Of a stretch of DNA of 64,000 bases, positions 35,566 through 43,949 are shown piece after piece. The stretch is from Guptibacillus spartinae. Lineage in GTDB: Bacteria > Bacillota > Bacilli > Bacillales > Guptibacillaceae. Location: NCBI RefSeq assembly GCF_028610625.1, contig NZ_JAQQWU010000001.1, positions 372,001-436,000 on the forward strand. Direction: 5' to 3'. The position numbers were made by a program, and so were the translations under genes. How positions within the stretch are numbered: position 1 is the stretch's first letter; every line of letters starts with the position of its first letter. The notes beneath the pieces were generated by a model. The model was given only the letters and a program-made list of their open reading frames with translations. It was not told where the DNA came from and did no database searches.

Positions 35566-36126
35566 GTGGTACCGATTCGCCAGGATGCTTGGTCGAAAGA
35601 TGAAGATGTATTATTAGCTGAGGTTGTGTTACGTCATATTAGAGACTCAAGTACACAGCTAGCAGCATTTGAAGAGGTGGGAAAGACGCTGTCTCGAACG
35701 CCTGCTGCCTGTGGGTTTCGATGGAATTCGCTTATTCGGAAACAGTATGAGGCGGCGATTGCATTAGCAAAGAAACAGCGGAAAGAACAAAAGAAACAGC
35801 AGGTAACAAAACCAGGTTCTGTTGAAGAAGATCGGAGTATTGATTTAATCGATGAAGCGATTAGCCTGTTAATCACCTCGAAAAGCTATCTTTCTGAATC
35901 AAATAAGAGTGAAGCATCGCTACAAGAAGCGCTTGCTGAAAACCTTATGCTAAAACAAAATCTTCATCAACTAGAAAAAGAGTACCTCACTGTACAGGAA
36001 GATTATCAATCCCTATTAGAGATTATGGAAAAGGCGAGGAAAATGGTAATCTTTCAAGAAGAAGATGCGGGTAGTTTGCGATTTCAAATGGATGCGAATG
36101 GTAACTTAGAAAAAATAAAGAAATAG
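35566..36126 (+). CDS. gerR: GerR/RsfA family sporulation transcription regulator (YlbO)
   Basis: 186 residues from a GTG with GGGGGG 7 bp upstream. The N-terminal Myb/SANT-like DNA-binding part has 'DAWSKDEDVLLAEVVLRHI' and 'RTPAACGFRWNSLIRKQY' (about 5-62). A basic linker and a long C-terminal coiled coil (about 120-165) follow, probably for dimerisation. B. subtilis GerR is a sigma-E-dependent regulator of mother-cell genes. A weak sigma-E-like -10 (CATATGAT) occurs upstream, but no good -35. Confidence 0.9.
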   Translation: MVPIRQDAWSKDEDVLLAEVVLRHIRDSSTQLAAFEEVGKTLSRTPAACGFRWNSLIRKQYEAAIALAKKQRKEQKKQQVTKPGSVEEDRSIDLIDEAISLLITSKSYLSESNKSEASLQEALAENLMLKQNLHQLEKEYLTVQEDYQSLLEIMEKARKMVIFQEEDAGSLRFQMDANGNLEKIKK

Positions 36127-36148
36127 GAGCTCTTAAGCTCCTATTTCT
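36121..36148. terminator. Terminator between gerR and ylbP
   Basis: An 11-bp stem (36121-36131 with 36136-36146) overlapping the gerR stop. Both flanks are A/T-rich, so it may serve both convergent genes. Confidence 0.7.
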
Positions 36149-36151
36149 TCG

Positions 36152-36625
36152 TTACTCCTGTTCAGTTACCCCTTCTGGATACCATACATAAGGATTTTCG
36201 CCGCGATCACGTTCGGGTTGATAGGTAACTGCTTCGAAACCCATCTTTTCCCAGAATTCACCAGAACCTTGTCTTGCGTTCGTTTTTACAGGCAAATTAA
36301 AGGTCTTAGCAAAATTCACAAGCGTGGATCCATAATCACGATTATGGTATTGCGGAAGGACTTCAAGTTTCCAAAGTTCAAGATAATCCTGTGGAGGATC
36401 AAAATAGCGATCGTATTTGCCATCGATACGATACAAACTCATTCTAGCAACGAGCTTATCCCCATAGTAAATACCGTAGAATGGCGATTCACTATCATTC
36501 TCAATGATGTTGTCTTGAAGATCCTCCATCATGGAAAGTTCTTGAATGCCAAACTCTTTAAACTTCTTAAACTCTTCCAGAGTTTTGTAATTAATGACAA
36601 GTGGACGAACTGTTAAATCTACCAT
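36152..36625 (-). CDS. ylbP: GNAT family N-acetyltransferase YlbP
   Basis: 157 residues from the ATG at 36625, with GGAGGGGG upstream. GNAT core is present with a strand-loop 'LELWKLEVLPQYHNRDYGSTLVNFAKTF' (about 84-112): the Arg/Gln-x-x-Gly-x-Gly acetyl-CoA loop is reduced to HNRDYGS. The C terminus has 'GSGEFWEKMGFEAV'. The substrate is unknown. Position between gerR and the panE region matches B. subtilis. Confidence 0.88.
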   Translation of the reverse strand: MVDLTVRPLVINYKTLEEFKKFKEFGIQELSMMEDLQDNIIENDSESPFYGIYYGDKLVARMSLYRIDGKYDRYFDPPQDYLELWKLEVLPQYHNRDYGSTLVNFAKTFNLPVKTNARQGSGEFWEKMGFEAVTYQPERDRGENPYVWYPEGVTEQE

Positions 36626-36850
36626 AGCGGCCCCCTCCAAACATGCTTCTTATACTCTAAGATGATTAGAAGTAAAAACTTCTTCCTCTTTATTATAACC
36701 GAAAACACGAAACTTTTCTTCATTTCAAAAAACAAAGTATAAAAGGAATAATTTGAATATTTGTTGAAACGAAGAGGTCATTTAATGATATGATAAATGT
36801 AAGGGTTTTCAAACCTGTTAGTTTATTATTGTGGTGAGAGGGGCGATACT

Positions 36851-38188
36851 TTGAAAAAAATCCTAATAGCAAATCGTGGCGAAATTGCGGAACGGATTAT
36901 AAGGACATGCAGCAAACTTAATATTGAGACAGTTGCTGTTTATTCCAGCGCGGATAAGGATCTACCTTATGTAAAGAAAGCAACGGTCGCATATGAGATC
37001 GGCGATCCACCTGCAGCCAAATCTTACTTGAATCAAGAAGAAATTCTTCGCGTGGCAAAAGAAGAGAATGTTGATGCCATTCATCCTGGCTATGGGTTTT
37101 TATCTGAGAATGCTTCATTTGTCAGAAGGGTCAGTGAACAGGGAATCACGTTTATAGGACCTTCAGCAGAAGTTGTAGAGGCAATGGGCGATAAGATTAC
37201 AGCGAGAAAAACAATGCAGGAAGCTGGAGTCCCAGTTGTACCTGGTAGCGGCGAAATTCTCGATGTAACAGAAGCGATTGCCTATGCGAATGAAATTAAC
37301 TACCCCATTATGTTAAAGGCAGCTGCAGGTGGTGGTGGAATTGGTATGCAGCGATGTGAAAATGATCAAGAGCTAGAGAAAGCGTTCGTATCCAGCCAAA
37401 ACCGTGCGAAAGCTTATTTTGGCAGTGGCGCAATGTTTGTAGAAAAATTCATTGACGATGCACGTCATATTGAGGTTCAAGTTGTAGGAGATATCCATGG
37501 ACATGTTGTTCATCTTTATGAGCGCGATTGTTCGATTCAAAGGCGTAATCAGAAAGTTCTAGAAGAAACACCGTCACCATTTCTATCAGAAGAGACGCGC
37601 CGTCAAATTGGTGAAGCTGCTTTACTTGCCGCTAAGCACGTTAACTATACGAATGCTGGCACGGTCGAATTTGTTATGGACCAAGAGGAAAATTTTTATT
37701 TTCTAGAAATGAACACGAGATTGCAAGTGGAGCACCCCATTACAGAAGAGACCATTGGTGTCGATTTAGTCGAATGGCAAATCATCGTTGCAAAAGGGGA
37801 AGAGCTTCCACTTAAACAGGAGGAAATTAAGCCCACTGGCCATAGCATTGAACATAGACTATATGCGGAAGACCCAACTTCATTTATGCCTTCACCTGGC
37901 AAGATTGAAGCACTTGAATTTCCTGAAATAGAAGGGGTTCGCATTGATTCAGGTTATGAAAGCGGGTCAACGGTGACCCCATTCTATGATCCTATGATAG
38001 CGAAAATCATCGTATCTGGATCCAGTCGTGAAGAAGCCATTAAAAGAAGTATCGATTTCTTTACAGGATTTTCGCTAACGGGCATCAAGCATAATGGACC
38101 GTTATTTACACAATTACTTAAAGAAAATCATTTTCAACAAGGAAACTATTCAACGTCTTATTTAGCAAAAATTCTTGTGAAAAAATAA
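36851..38188 (+). CDS. accC: Biotin carboxylase subunit of acyl-CoA carboxylase
   Basis: 445 residues from a TTG with GAGAGGGG upstream. Biotin carboxylase fold: 'ILIANRGEIAERIIRTC' at the N terminus, ATP-grasp loop GGGGIGM near 165, 'HVVHLYERDCSIQRRNQKV' and 'FLEMNTRLQVEHPITE' in the active site. It carboxylates biotin on the carrier encoded next. The adjacent carboxyltransferase is of the propionyl/methylcrotonyl type, so this is probably the dedicated subunit of that enzyme rather than the housekeeping AccC. Confidence 0.9.
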   Translation: MKKILIANRGEIAERIIRTCSKLNIETVAVYSSADKDLPYVKKATVAYEIGDPPAAKSYLNQEEILRVAKEENVDAIHPGYGFLSENASFVRRVSEQGITFIGPSAEVVEAMGDKITARKTMQEAGVPVVPGSGEILDVTEAIAYANEINYPIMLKAAAGGGGIGMQRCENDQELEKAFVSSQNRAKAYFGSGAMFVEKFIDDARHIEVQVVGDIHGHVVHLYERDCSIQRRNQKVLEETPSPFLSEETRRQIGEAALLAAKHVNYTNAGTVEFVMDQEENFYFLEMNTRLQVEHPITEETIGVDLVEWQIIVAKGEELPLKQEEIKPTGHSIEHRLYAEDPTSFMPSPGKIEALEFPEIEGVRIDSGYESGSTVTPFYDPMIAKIIVSGSSREEAIKRSIDFFTGFSLTGIKHNGPLFTQLLKENHFQQGNYSTSYLAKILVKK

Positions 38189-38212
38189 CACTACTGAAAA
38201 GGACTGATGAAC

Positions 38213-38425
38213 ATGCAAGAAATTAAAGCATCAATGGCGGGTACGGTTTTAAATGTAATGGTAGGGGAAGGCGATACGATTACTGCAGGGCAGGAGCTCG
38301 TTATGCTTGAATCAATGAAAATGGAGATTCCGATTGAAGGTGTGGAAGAAGGCACTGTAGCAGAGGTTAAAGTGAATGTTGGCGATTTTGTTAACGAAGG
38401 TGACGTACTCGTTACTGTGAAGTAA
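38213..38425 (+). CDS. Biotin carboxyl carrier protein (short, stand-alone)
   Basis: 70 residues from the ATG at 38213, with AAAAGGA 9 bp upstream; the ATG at 38207 is too close to that site. The whole protein is one biotinyl/lipoyl domain with Glu-Ser-Met-Lys-Met, biotinyl-Lys near residue 36. It shuttles carboxy-biotin between the neighbouring subunits and compares with YngHB in B. subtilis. Confidence 0.9.
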   Translation: MQEIKASMAGTVLNVMVGEGDTITAGQELVMLESMKMEIPIEGVEEGTVAEVKVNVGDFVNEGDVLVTVK

Positions 38426-38480
38426 GTGTGTATTCTGAACGAGCGCTCGATCTAACCCCAGCTGAAGGAGGATTTTTACT

Positions 38481-40013
38481 ATGAATCATCTAGAAGAGCT
38501 TTTAGCGTCTAGAGCATCAGAAGTTGAATCAGGCGGTGCTGAGAAATATCACCAGAAGTTAAAGGACTCGAACAAACTGTTTGTTCGTGATCGCCTGAAG
38601 CTTCTGTTTGACGATGGTGAATACACAGAAGACGGGAAATTTGCAAATAACTTAGCGAAAGAGCTACCGGCTGATGGAGTGGTAACAGCGATCGGTAGGG
38701 TAAATGGCGAAAAGGTATGCGTGATGGCGAATGATTCCACTGTTAAAGCAGGCTCATGGGGAGCAAGAACCGTCGAAAAAATTATTCGCATTCAAGAAAC
38801 AGCGATGAACCTTAAAGTGCCTCTATTGTATCTTGTGGATTCAGCAGGCGCGCGCATTACGGATCAGCTAGAAATGTTTCCGAATCGTCGCGGAGCCGGA
38901 AGAATATTTCATAATCAAGTAAAAATGTCTGGGATGGTACCGCAAGTTTGCTTGCTGTTCGGTCCATCAGCGGCAGGAGGAGCTTACATACCAGCATTCT
39001 GTGATATCGTCATTATGGTGGATAAAAATGCCTCGATGTATCTTGGCTCTCCAAGAATGGCTGAAAAAGTAATTGGAGAAAAAGTGACGTTAGAGCAAAT
39101 GGGGGGAGCACGCATGCACTGCAGTACGAGTGGGTGCGGTGATGTTCTTGCTGAAAATGAAGAGCATGCAATTGAACTTGGAAGAAGCTATCTGAGTTAT
39201 TTTCCGGGGAATTTCCATAAACAAACACCACGTCTAGATGGAAAGCTTCCTTCTCTTGAGAAATCGATTAGTGAAATTGTACCTGAAAATCAAAATGCGC
39301 CATTTAATATGTATGAGTTAATCGATGCCCTCGTTGATGGTGAGAGTTTTTTTGAAATAAAAAAACTTTTTGCACCAGAATTAATTACGGGTTTTGCGAG
39401 AATTGATGGACGAGTGGTAGGGTTAATCGCTAATCAGCCTAAAGTAAAAGGTGGCGTGCTTTTTGTAGACTCGGCGGATAAAGGGGCAAAATTTATTCAG
39501 CTTTGCGATGCGTACCATATTCCGCTGATTTTTCTCGCTGATGTTCCAGGCTTTATGATCGGGACGAAGGTGGAGAGCGCTGGAATTATAAGACATGGAG
39601 CAAAACTTATTGCAGCTATGAGTTCTGCGACCGTTCCGAAAATTTCAGTTGTCGTAAGAAAAGCCTATGGGGCAGGTTTGTACGCGATGGCTGGTCCTGC
39701 ATTTGAACCGGACTGTTGCATTGCCCTTCCAACGGCACAGATTGCAGTCATGGGTCCCGAGGCGGCAGTTAACGCCGTATACGCAAATAAGATTAATGCA
39801 ATTGAAGATCCCAAAGAGCGTATCGAGTATGTGAAAGAAAAACATCAGGAATATAAAGAACACATTGACATTTATAAATTAGCTTCTGAGTTAATCGTCG
39901 ACGATATCGTACCTGGAAGTGAACTGCGTAACGTGTTAATCGATCGGTTAAGTTATTATGAATCCAAAGAAATGGAAGCACCAGCTAAGAAACATCCCGT
40001 TTATCCTGTATAA
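38481..40013 (+). CDS. Acyl-CoA carboxylase carboxyltransferase (PccB/MccB type)
   Basis: 510 residues; ATG with GAAGGAGG upstream. Two crotonase-like halves: N-terminal with 'DSAGARITDQLEMFPNRRGAGRIFHNQVKMSG' and 'GPSAAGGAYIPAFCDIVIMV' (about 114-180), C-terminal with 'FLADVPGFMIGTKVESAGIIRHGAKLIAAMS' and 'RKAYGAGLYAMAGPAFEPD' (about 350-420). Likely substrates are propionyl-, methylcrotonyl- or another acyl-CoA; the exact one is not decidable here. Third gene of the carboxylase operon. Confidence 0.9.
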   Translation: MNHLEELLASRASEVESGGAEKYHQKLKDSNKLFVRDRLKLLFDDGEYTEDGKFANNLAKELPADGVVTAIGRVNGEKVCVMANDSTVKAGSWGARTVEKIIRIQETAMNLKVPLLYLVDSAGARITDQLEMFPNRRGAGRIFHNQVKMSGMVPQVCLLFGPSAAGGAYIPAFCDIVIMVDKNASMYLGSPRMAEKVIGEKVTLEQMGGARMHCSTSGCGDVLAENEEHAIELGRSYLSYFPGNFHKQTPRLDGKLPSLEKSISEIVPENQNAPFNMYELIDALVDGESFFEIKKLFAPELITGFARIDGRVVGLIANQPKVKGGVLFVDSADKGAKFIQLCDAYHIPLIFLADVPGFMIGTKVESAGIIRHGAKLIAAMSSATVPKISVVVRKAYGAGLYAMAGPAFEPDCCIALPTAQIAVMGPEAAVNAVYANKINAIEDPKERIEYVKEKHQEYKEHIDIYKLASELIVDDIVPGSELRNVLIDRLSYYESKEMEAPAKKHPVYPV

Positions 40014-40021
40014 ACTGTTGG

Positions 40022-40057
40022 AAAATCCCTTAACTTAACTGTTAAGGGATTTTTTTC
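40022..40057 (+). terminator. Terminator of the acyl-CoA carboxylase operon
   Basis: A 13-bp stem (40022-40034 with 40041-40053) with a 6-nt loop and T7. Confidence 0.9.
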
Positions 40058-40124
40058 TCATCAACAGGATCAACCTGTGCTAAACTTTAAATGATACACA
40101 TCCCACGAGAAGGTGGCGGAGAAG

Positions 40125-41006
40125 TTGAACGTAACGATTATTGGTGCCGGGTCAATTGGTTTACTAGCGGCTGCCAAGTTGGCATTGAATGGACATGTTA
40201 TATCGGTCGTATGCCGTCGTAACCATCAGGCGGATGAGATAAATAAAGGTATCATCTACATAAATGGAAAAAAATCGCAGCGGGTTGATGTTCATGGAAC
40301 GAATCGTTTACGTCCAGAGCAGACAGATTTACTCGTGGTGGCTGTCAAATCAAATCATGTTCCTTCAGTGATATCGATGATTCAAAGCGTGTATCAAGGA
40401 GCGAATTTGCCTGATGTTCTTTTTATTCAAAATGGAATGGGGCATCTTTCATCGATCGATTTGTTAGCTCATCATGTACTTGTGGGCGTAGTAGAGCATG
40501 GGGCTAGAAAGATCAATGATCGTACAGTTGAACATACAGGGAGCGGCATCTTAAAAGTTAGCGCTTATGCAGGTGTGCCAAATAAAGTAACAGCTCTTTC
40601 AAGCGAGGATTTTCCAATTTGTTATGAAAATGATTGGTACACGATGCTCGCAAAAAAACTCGTCATAAACTGTGCCATTAATCCACTTAGTAGTATCTAT
40701 CATGTTTTAAATGGAGAGCTTCTGAATAATGCAAGGTTTTATAGCTTAATGAGAGAAATAGTAAAAGAAACGTGCGAAGTTCTTCAGCTAGAATATGAAC
40801 ATTCATGGAATGAGGTGCAGCTTATCTGCAGGCGTACAAGTGCGAATACTTCTTCCATGCTTGCGGATATAAAAGCAGGAAGGGTAACAGAAATTGATGC
40901 AATCACAGGTTTTATACTGAAAGAAGCGGAAGCACGCGGCAAGCATGTCCCTTTTTCAAGATTTGTCTATGATAGCGTGAAGGGTCTTGAGATGGTAACG
41001 AGATAG
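40125..41006 (+). CDS. panE: 2-dehydropantoate 2-reductase
   Basis: 293 residues from a TTG at 40125, with AAGGTGG 8 bp upstream; a GTG at 40113 overlaps that site. N-terminal Rossmann 'VTIIGAGSIGLLAAAKLA' (about 3-20), 'LLVVAVKSNHV' and an 'IQNGMGHL' motif, then a helical ApbA C-terminal domain with the catalytic 'KLVINCAINPLSSIYHV' Lys-Asn. It reduces ketopantoate to pantoate in pantothenate synthesis. Position equals ylbQ of B. subtilis. Confidence 0.92.
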   Translation: MNVTIIGAGSIGLLAAAKLALNGHVISVVCRRNHQADEINKGIIYINGKKSQRVDVHGTNRLRPEQTDLLVVAVKSNHVPSVISMIQSVYQGANLPDVLFIQNGMGHLSSIDLLAHHVLVGVVEHGARKINDRTVEHTGSGILKVSAYAGVPNKVTALSSEDFPICYENDWYTMLAKKLVINCAINPLSSIYHVLNGELLNNARFYSLMREIVKETCEVLQLEYEHSWNEVQLICRRTSANTSSMLADIKAGRVTEIDAITGFILKEAEARGKHVPFSRFVYDSVKGLEMVTR

Positions 41007-41024
41007 AGAAGGGAGTCTCCTGAA

Positions 41025-41408
41025 ATGGAAAACCTCTTATCATGGATTGTAGCAACGGCCGTAACTGCCCCACTGCTCGCATGGTACCTGGTCTATATTA
41101 TTACAGTGAAAATGACACGAAAGAAAAAATTCTCCTTTCGTCTTGCAGTAGATCTTTCTACAATCTTTTTTATTTTAAGCGTGCATTTTATTTTACTTGA
41201 ATTAGTTGGAAAATCTTTTCTCTGGATCATTTTATTGATGATTATTGGAGCTGCAGGAGCTTTTACTGTTCTGCACTGGAAAACGAAAGATGATATTCAA
41301 ATTCATAAAGTGATTAAAGGTGCGTGGCGATTTAATTTTTTACTGTTTTCGACAGGGTATGTTCTTCTTTTGCTTATTGGGTTAGTGCACCGAATTATTT
41401 CGGTCTAA
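41025..41408 (+). CDS. DUF3397 family membrane protein
   Basis: 127 residues with four helices (about 4-27, 42-62, 65-85 and 104-124) and short basic loops ('MTRKKKFSF'). It fits DUF3397, a small membrane family often found just before the bshC/dcw region in Bacillaceae. It begins 18 bp after panE, so is probably co-transcribed. Function unknown. Confidence 0.82.
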   Translation: MENLLSWIVATAVTAPLLAWYLVYIITVKMTRKKKFSFRLAVDLSTIFFILSVHFILLELVGKSFLWIILLMIIGAAGAFTVLHWKTKDDIQIHKVIKGAWRFNFLLFSTGYVLLLLIGLVHRIISV

Positions 41409-41509
41409 CTCATAAGCTTTTTTTTTGGTACCAATGAGGAAGTTTGATATACTAACTAAGGATAAATAGGCGGAATTTAGTAACGGTGTCAAGAAAGGAA
41501 GAAATATTA

Positions 41510-43132
41510 ATGAGACTCAAAGAAACATTCCTTCCAGGATCAAACGCAATCGCAACAGATTATATTGCTGAGAAACCAACAATCTCAGCTTTTTTTGACT
41601 ATACATACCAAAACGACTCTTCTTACGAACAGCGATACAAAGAGTTAATGGAACGTCATCAAGATCGTACCAAGCTTACGCAACACTTGATGTCATTTAA
41701 TGAGAAATTCGAAGCAGAAGAACCTGCTCTTACAAATATTGAGCGGTTAAAGCAACCAGAAGCGGTTACGGTAGTGACGGGTCAGCAGGCTGGCGTGTTA
41801 ACCGGGCCACTCTATACAATTAATAAGGCGATATCTGTCATTAAATTAGCAGAAGAGAAGGAACAAAAGTTGGGTGTTCCTGTTATACCTGTTTTTTGGG
41901 TAGCGGGTGAAGATCATGATTATCATGAAGTGAATCATATTTATTTATACGATGAGGGGCGCGAGAAGAAAGAAGCCGTTCCTCAAAAGCAATTAACAAA
42001 GCAGGCATTATCAGATATTCCACTTGATAAGAAGACGGTTAACTCATGGACACGTGAGATGATCAGACACTTTGGGGAGACCTCCTATACGAAAGATATT
42101 GAGCGGTTTCTTGAGGGAGTCGCTGAAAAATCGAACACTTATGTTGATCATTTTTGTTACTTGATGACAAAGTTATTTTCTAAGCATGGCCTGGTGCTCG
42201 TTGATTCGGGTAACCATGATTTTCGCCAGCTTCAAACGGATGCGTTTAAGCAAATCATTCATCAAAATGAATCAATCAATGAAGGGGTGATCGGACAGGC
42301 GGTTCATCTTCGTGAAGAAGATTACCCAATCGGAGTGGATCTTGATGATCAACAGGCGAATCTATTCGTAAAGGTAAACGGCGAGCGGATTTTACTAGAA
42401 CGAATAAACGGAAAGTTTGAGGGCAAATCGGCTTCCGTTTCCTATTCAAAAGAGGAGCTACTTGAACTAGCAGAACGACAGCCTGAAGATTTAAGCAATA
42501 ACGTTGTAACACGGCCGATCATGCAGGATTTCATGTTTCCTGTGTTAGGTTTTGTAGCTGGACCAGGCGAACTTGCCTACTGGGCGTTATTAAAACCTGC
42601 ATTTCGTGCACTTGAGATAAAAATGCCTGTGATTGTACCGAGATTGACATTTACGTTTGTTGAGCGGCATGTTCAAAAATATTTAGATGACCTCTCCCTA
42701 TCACTTGAAGAAATACTAAAGTCAGGGATTGATCATTCGAAAGAAACGTACGTGCGTCATTTAGATGATGTGGGGATTGGCGCCACTTTTAACGATGCAA
42801 AATTAAAAGTCGAGGAAATTCATCAGAACCTTAGGGATCTAACGGAGTCTGTAGATCGTGGTCTTAATCGTTACGCTGAAAAAAATGGACGTTTCCTCCA
42901 AAGACAGCTTGATCTTCTCCAGCAGAAGCTCTATCATTCACTTGAATATCAGCATGAAAATACGCTGGCAAAGTTTGATGAAGTTGGTCTCGCCTTAAAA
43001 CCTAATGGTGCGCCACAAGAGCGGAAGTGGAATGCTGTTTATTATCTAAACTGGCATGGATTTGATTTCGTTGATCAAATGATGGGACTTGAGCTTCCCT
43101 TTAATGATATGCATAAGGTGGTTTATCTATAG
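41510..43132 (+). CDS. bshC: Putative bacillithiol cysteine-adding enzyme BshC
   Basis: 540 residues from the ATG at 41510, with AAAGGAAG 8 bp upstream. BshC signatures: 'VTGQQAGVLTGPLYTINKAISVI' (about 92-114), 'PVFWVAGEDHDYHEVNHIYLY' (about 132-152) and a C-terminal coiled coil. It adds cysteine to glucosamine-malate in the last step of bacillithiol synthesis. This is yllA of B. subtilis, just upstream of mraZ. Confidence 0.95.
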   Translation: MRLKETFLPGSNAIATDYIAEKPTISAFFDYTYQNDSSYEQRYKELMERHQDRTKLTQHLMSFNEKFEAEEPALTNIERLKQPEAVTVVTGQQAGVLTGPLYTINKAISVIKLAEEKEQKLGVPVIPVFWVAGEDHDYHEVNHIYLYDEGREKKEAVPQKQLTKQALSDIPLDKKTVNSWTREMIRHFGETSYTKDIERFLEGVAEKSNTYVDHFCYLMTKLFSKHGLVLVDSGNHDFRQLQTDAFKQIIHQNESINEGVIGQAVHLREEDYPIGVDLDDQQANLFVKVNGERILLERINGKFEGKSASVSYSKEELLELAERQPEDLSNNVVTRPIMQDFMFPVLGFVAGPGELAYWALLKPAFRALEIKMPVIVPRLTFTFVERHVQKYLDDLSLSLEEILKSGIDHSKETYVRHLDDVGIGATFNDAKLKVEEIHQNLRDLTESVDRGLNRYAEKNGRFLQRQLDLLQQKLYHSLEYQHENTLAKFDEVGLALKPNGAPQERKWNAVYYLNWHGFDFVDQMMGLELPFNDMHKVVYL

Positions 43133-43140
43133 TAAGGAAG

Positions 43141-43173
43141 AAAAGCTGTCGGAGGATTCCGGCAGCTTTTTTG
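43141..43173 (+). terminator. Terminator of bshC
   Basis: AAAAGCTGTCGG (43141-43152) pairs with CCGGCAGCTTTT (43159-43170) with one G-T pair; T-run follows. Confidence 0.85.
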
Positions 43174-43175
43174 AA

Positions 43176-43275
43176 TTGGCCAATATATTAGAGATTTGGC
43201 CAATAAAAATAGAATTTAGCCAATATATTTCGAATTTGGCCAATATCCTCAGGATTTGGCCAATAAACCGCTATA
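43176..43275. repeat. Five tandem 20-bp units with palindromic TTGGCCAA
   Basis: Units start at 43176, 43196, 43216, 43236 and 43256. Each begins TTGGCCAATA (third unit TTAGCCAATA) and then carries a less conserved 10 bp; in units 1-4 this ends in AT. The period is exactly 20 bp, close to two helical turns. A reading frame that crosses it (43089-43310) is judged an artefact. The element lies between the bshC terminator and mraZ. Confidence 0.85.
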
Positions 43276-43367
43276 AGGCATCATTTTATTCGACAAATAG
43301 CGGGTGGTGACAGGCACTCGCGAAATCACATGCAACCCACTTGTTCTAAAATAAAATTTTTTCTAAG

Positions 43368-43395
43368 AAATATCCTGCTGAACAGCAGGATATTT
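43368..43395. terminator. Perfect hairpin upstream of mraZ, terminator-like
   Basis: A 12-bp perfect stem (43368-43379 with 43384-43395) and 4-nt loop, but without a strong T tract on either strand. It may insulate the dcw transcript from upstream transcription. Confidence 0.5.
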
Positions 43396-43420
43396 GTATT
43401 GTGTTACGAATTAATTTTTT

Positions 43421-43446
43421 AGTGGTGAAAAGTGGGGAGTTGTGGT
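43421..43446 (+). promoter_or_regulatory. Putative MraZ operator: 10-bp spaced GTGG repeats
   Basis: GTGG occurs at 43422, 43432 and 43442, exactly 10 bp apart, then again at 43463 and 43472 in the ribosome-site region. MraZ of several bacteria binds direct GTGG/TGGG-type repeats of this periodicity upstream of its own gene. The array ends 38 bp before the mraZ start. No experiment supports it here. Confidence 0.6.
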
Positions 43447-43483
43447 AACTTAGAGGTAGAAAGTGGGAGAGGTGGAGGAAGCC

Positions 43484-43915
43484 ATGTTTATGGGGGAATA
43501 TCAGCATACTGTTGATGAAAAAGGCAGAATGATTATTCCCGCTAAGTTCCGTGAAGAACTTGGTGATTCCTTCGTCCTCACTCGCGGGTTAGATAAATGC
43601 ATTTTCGGCTACCCAATGACGGAATGGGAAGTTCTTGAAGAGAAAATGAAATCACTCCCTTTTACAAAGAAAGATGCTCGTGCTTTTACCCGATTCTTTT
43701 TCTCTGGTGCGACTGAATGCCAACTAGATAAACAGGGCAGGGTAAATATTGCCGGAACTTTACGCCAGTATGCAGGCCTTGAGAAAGAATGCGTTGTAAT
43801 TGGTGTATCAAATCGATTGGAAATTTGGGACAAAGCGGTTTGGGAAGAGTATTTCAATGCATCTGAAGAATCTTTTTCAGAAATCGCGGAGAGTATGATG
43901 GATTTCGATTTGTAG
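43484..43915 (+). CDS. mraZ: MraZ, dcw-cluster transcription regulator
   Basis: 143 residues from the ATG at 43484 (GGTGGAGG upstream), starting MFMGEYQHT as in other Bacillus. Two AbrB-like SpoVT half-barrels, each with the family motif ('[14 protein letters not shown]' at about 11-24 and '[14 protein letters not shown]' near 84-97). It forms a ring-shaped oligomer that binds the GTGG repeats before the cluster. First gene of the dcw cluster. Confidence 0.95.
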   Translation: MFMGEYQHTVDEKGRMIIPAKFREELGDSFVLTRGLDKCIFGYPMTEWEVLEEKMKSLPFTKKDARAFTRFFFSGATECQLDKQGRVNIAGTLRQYAGLEKECVVIGVSNRLEIWDKAVWEEYFNASEESFSEIAESMMDFDL

Positions 43916-43949
43916 AAGGGCAATATGGAATGAAGGTTAAGGTGTCGCT

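Noticed and set aside
36851-38425. Housekeeping accB-accC of fatty-acid synthesis
   Set aside because: The carrier is only 70 residues and lacks the N-terminal part of AccB, and the adjacent carboxyltransferase is of the single-chain propionyl/methylcrotonyl type.
43176-43275. CRISPR array
   Set aside because: The period is 20 bp with only about 10 conserved bases and no proper spacers; no cas genes nearby.
43089-43310. 73-codon frame across the 20-bp repeats
   Set aside because: It overlaps the end of bshC and a terminator, has no ribosome site, and its sequence simply mirrors the repeat units.
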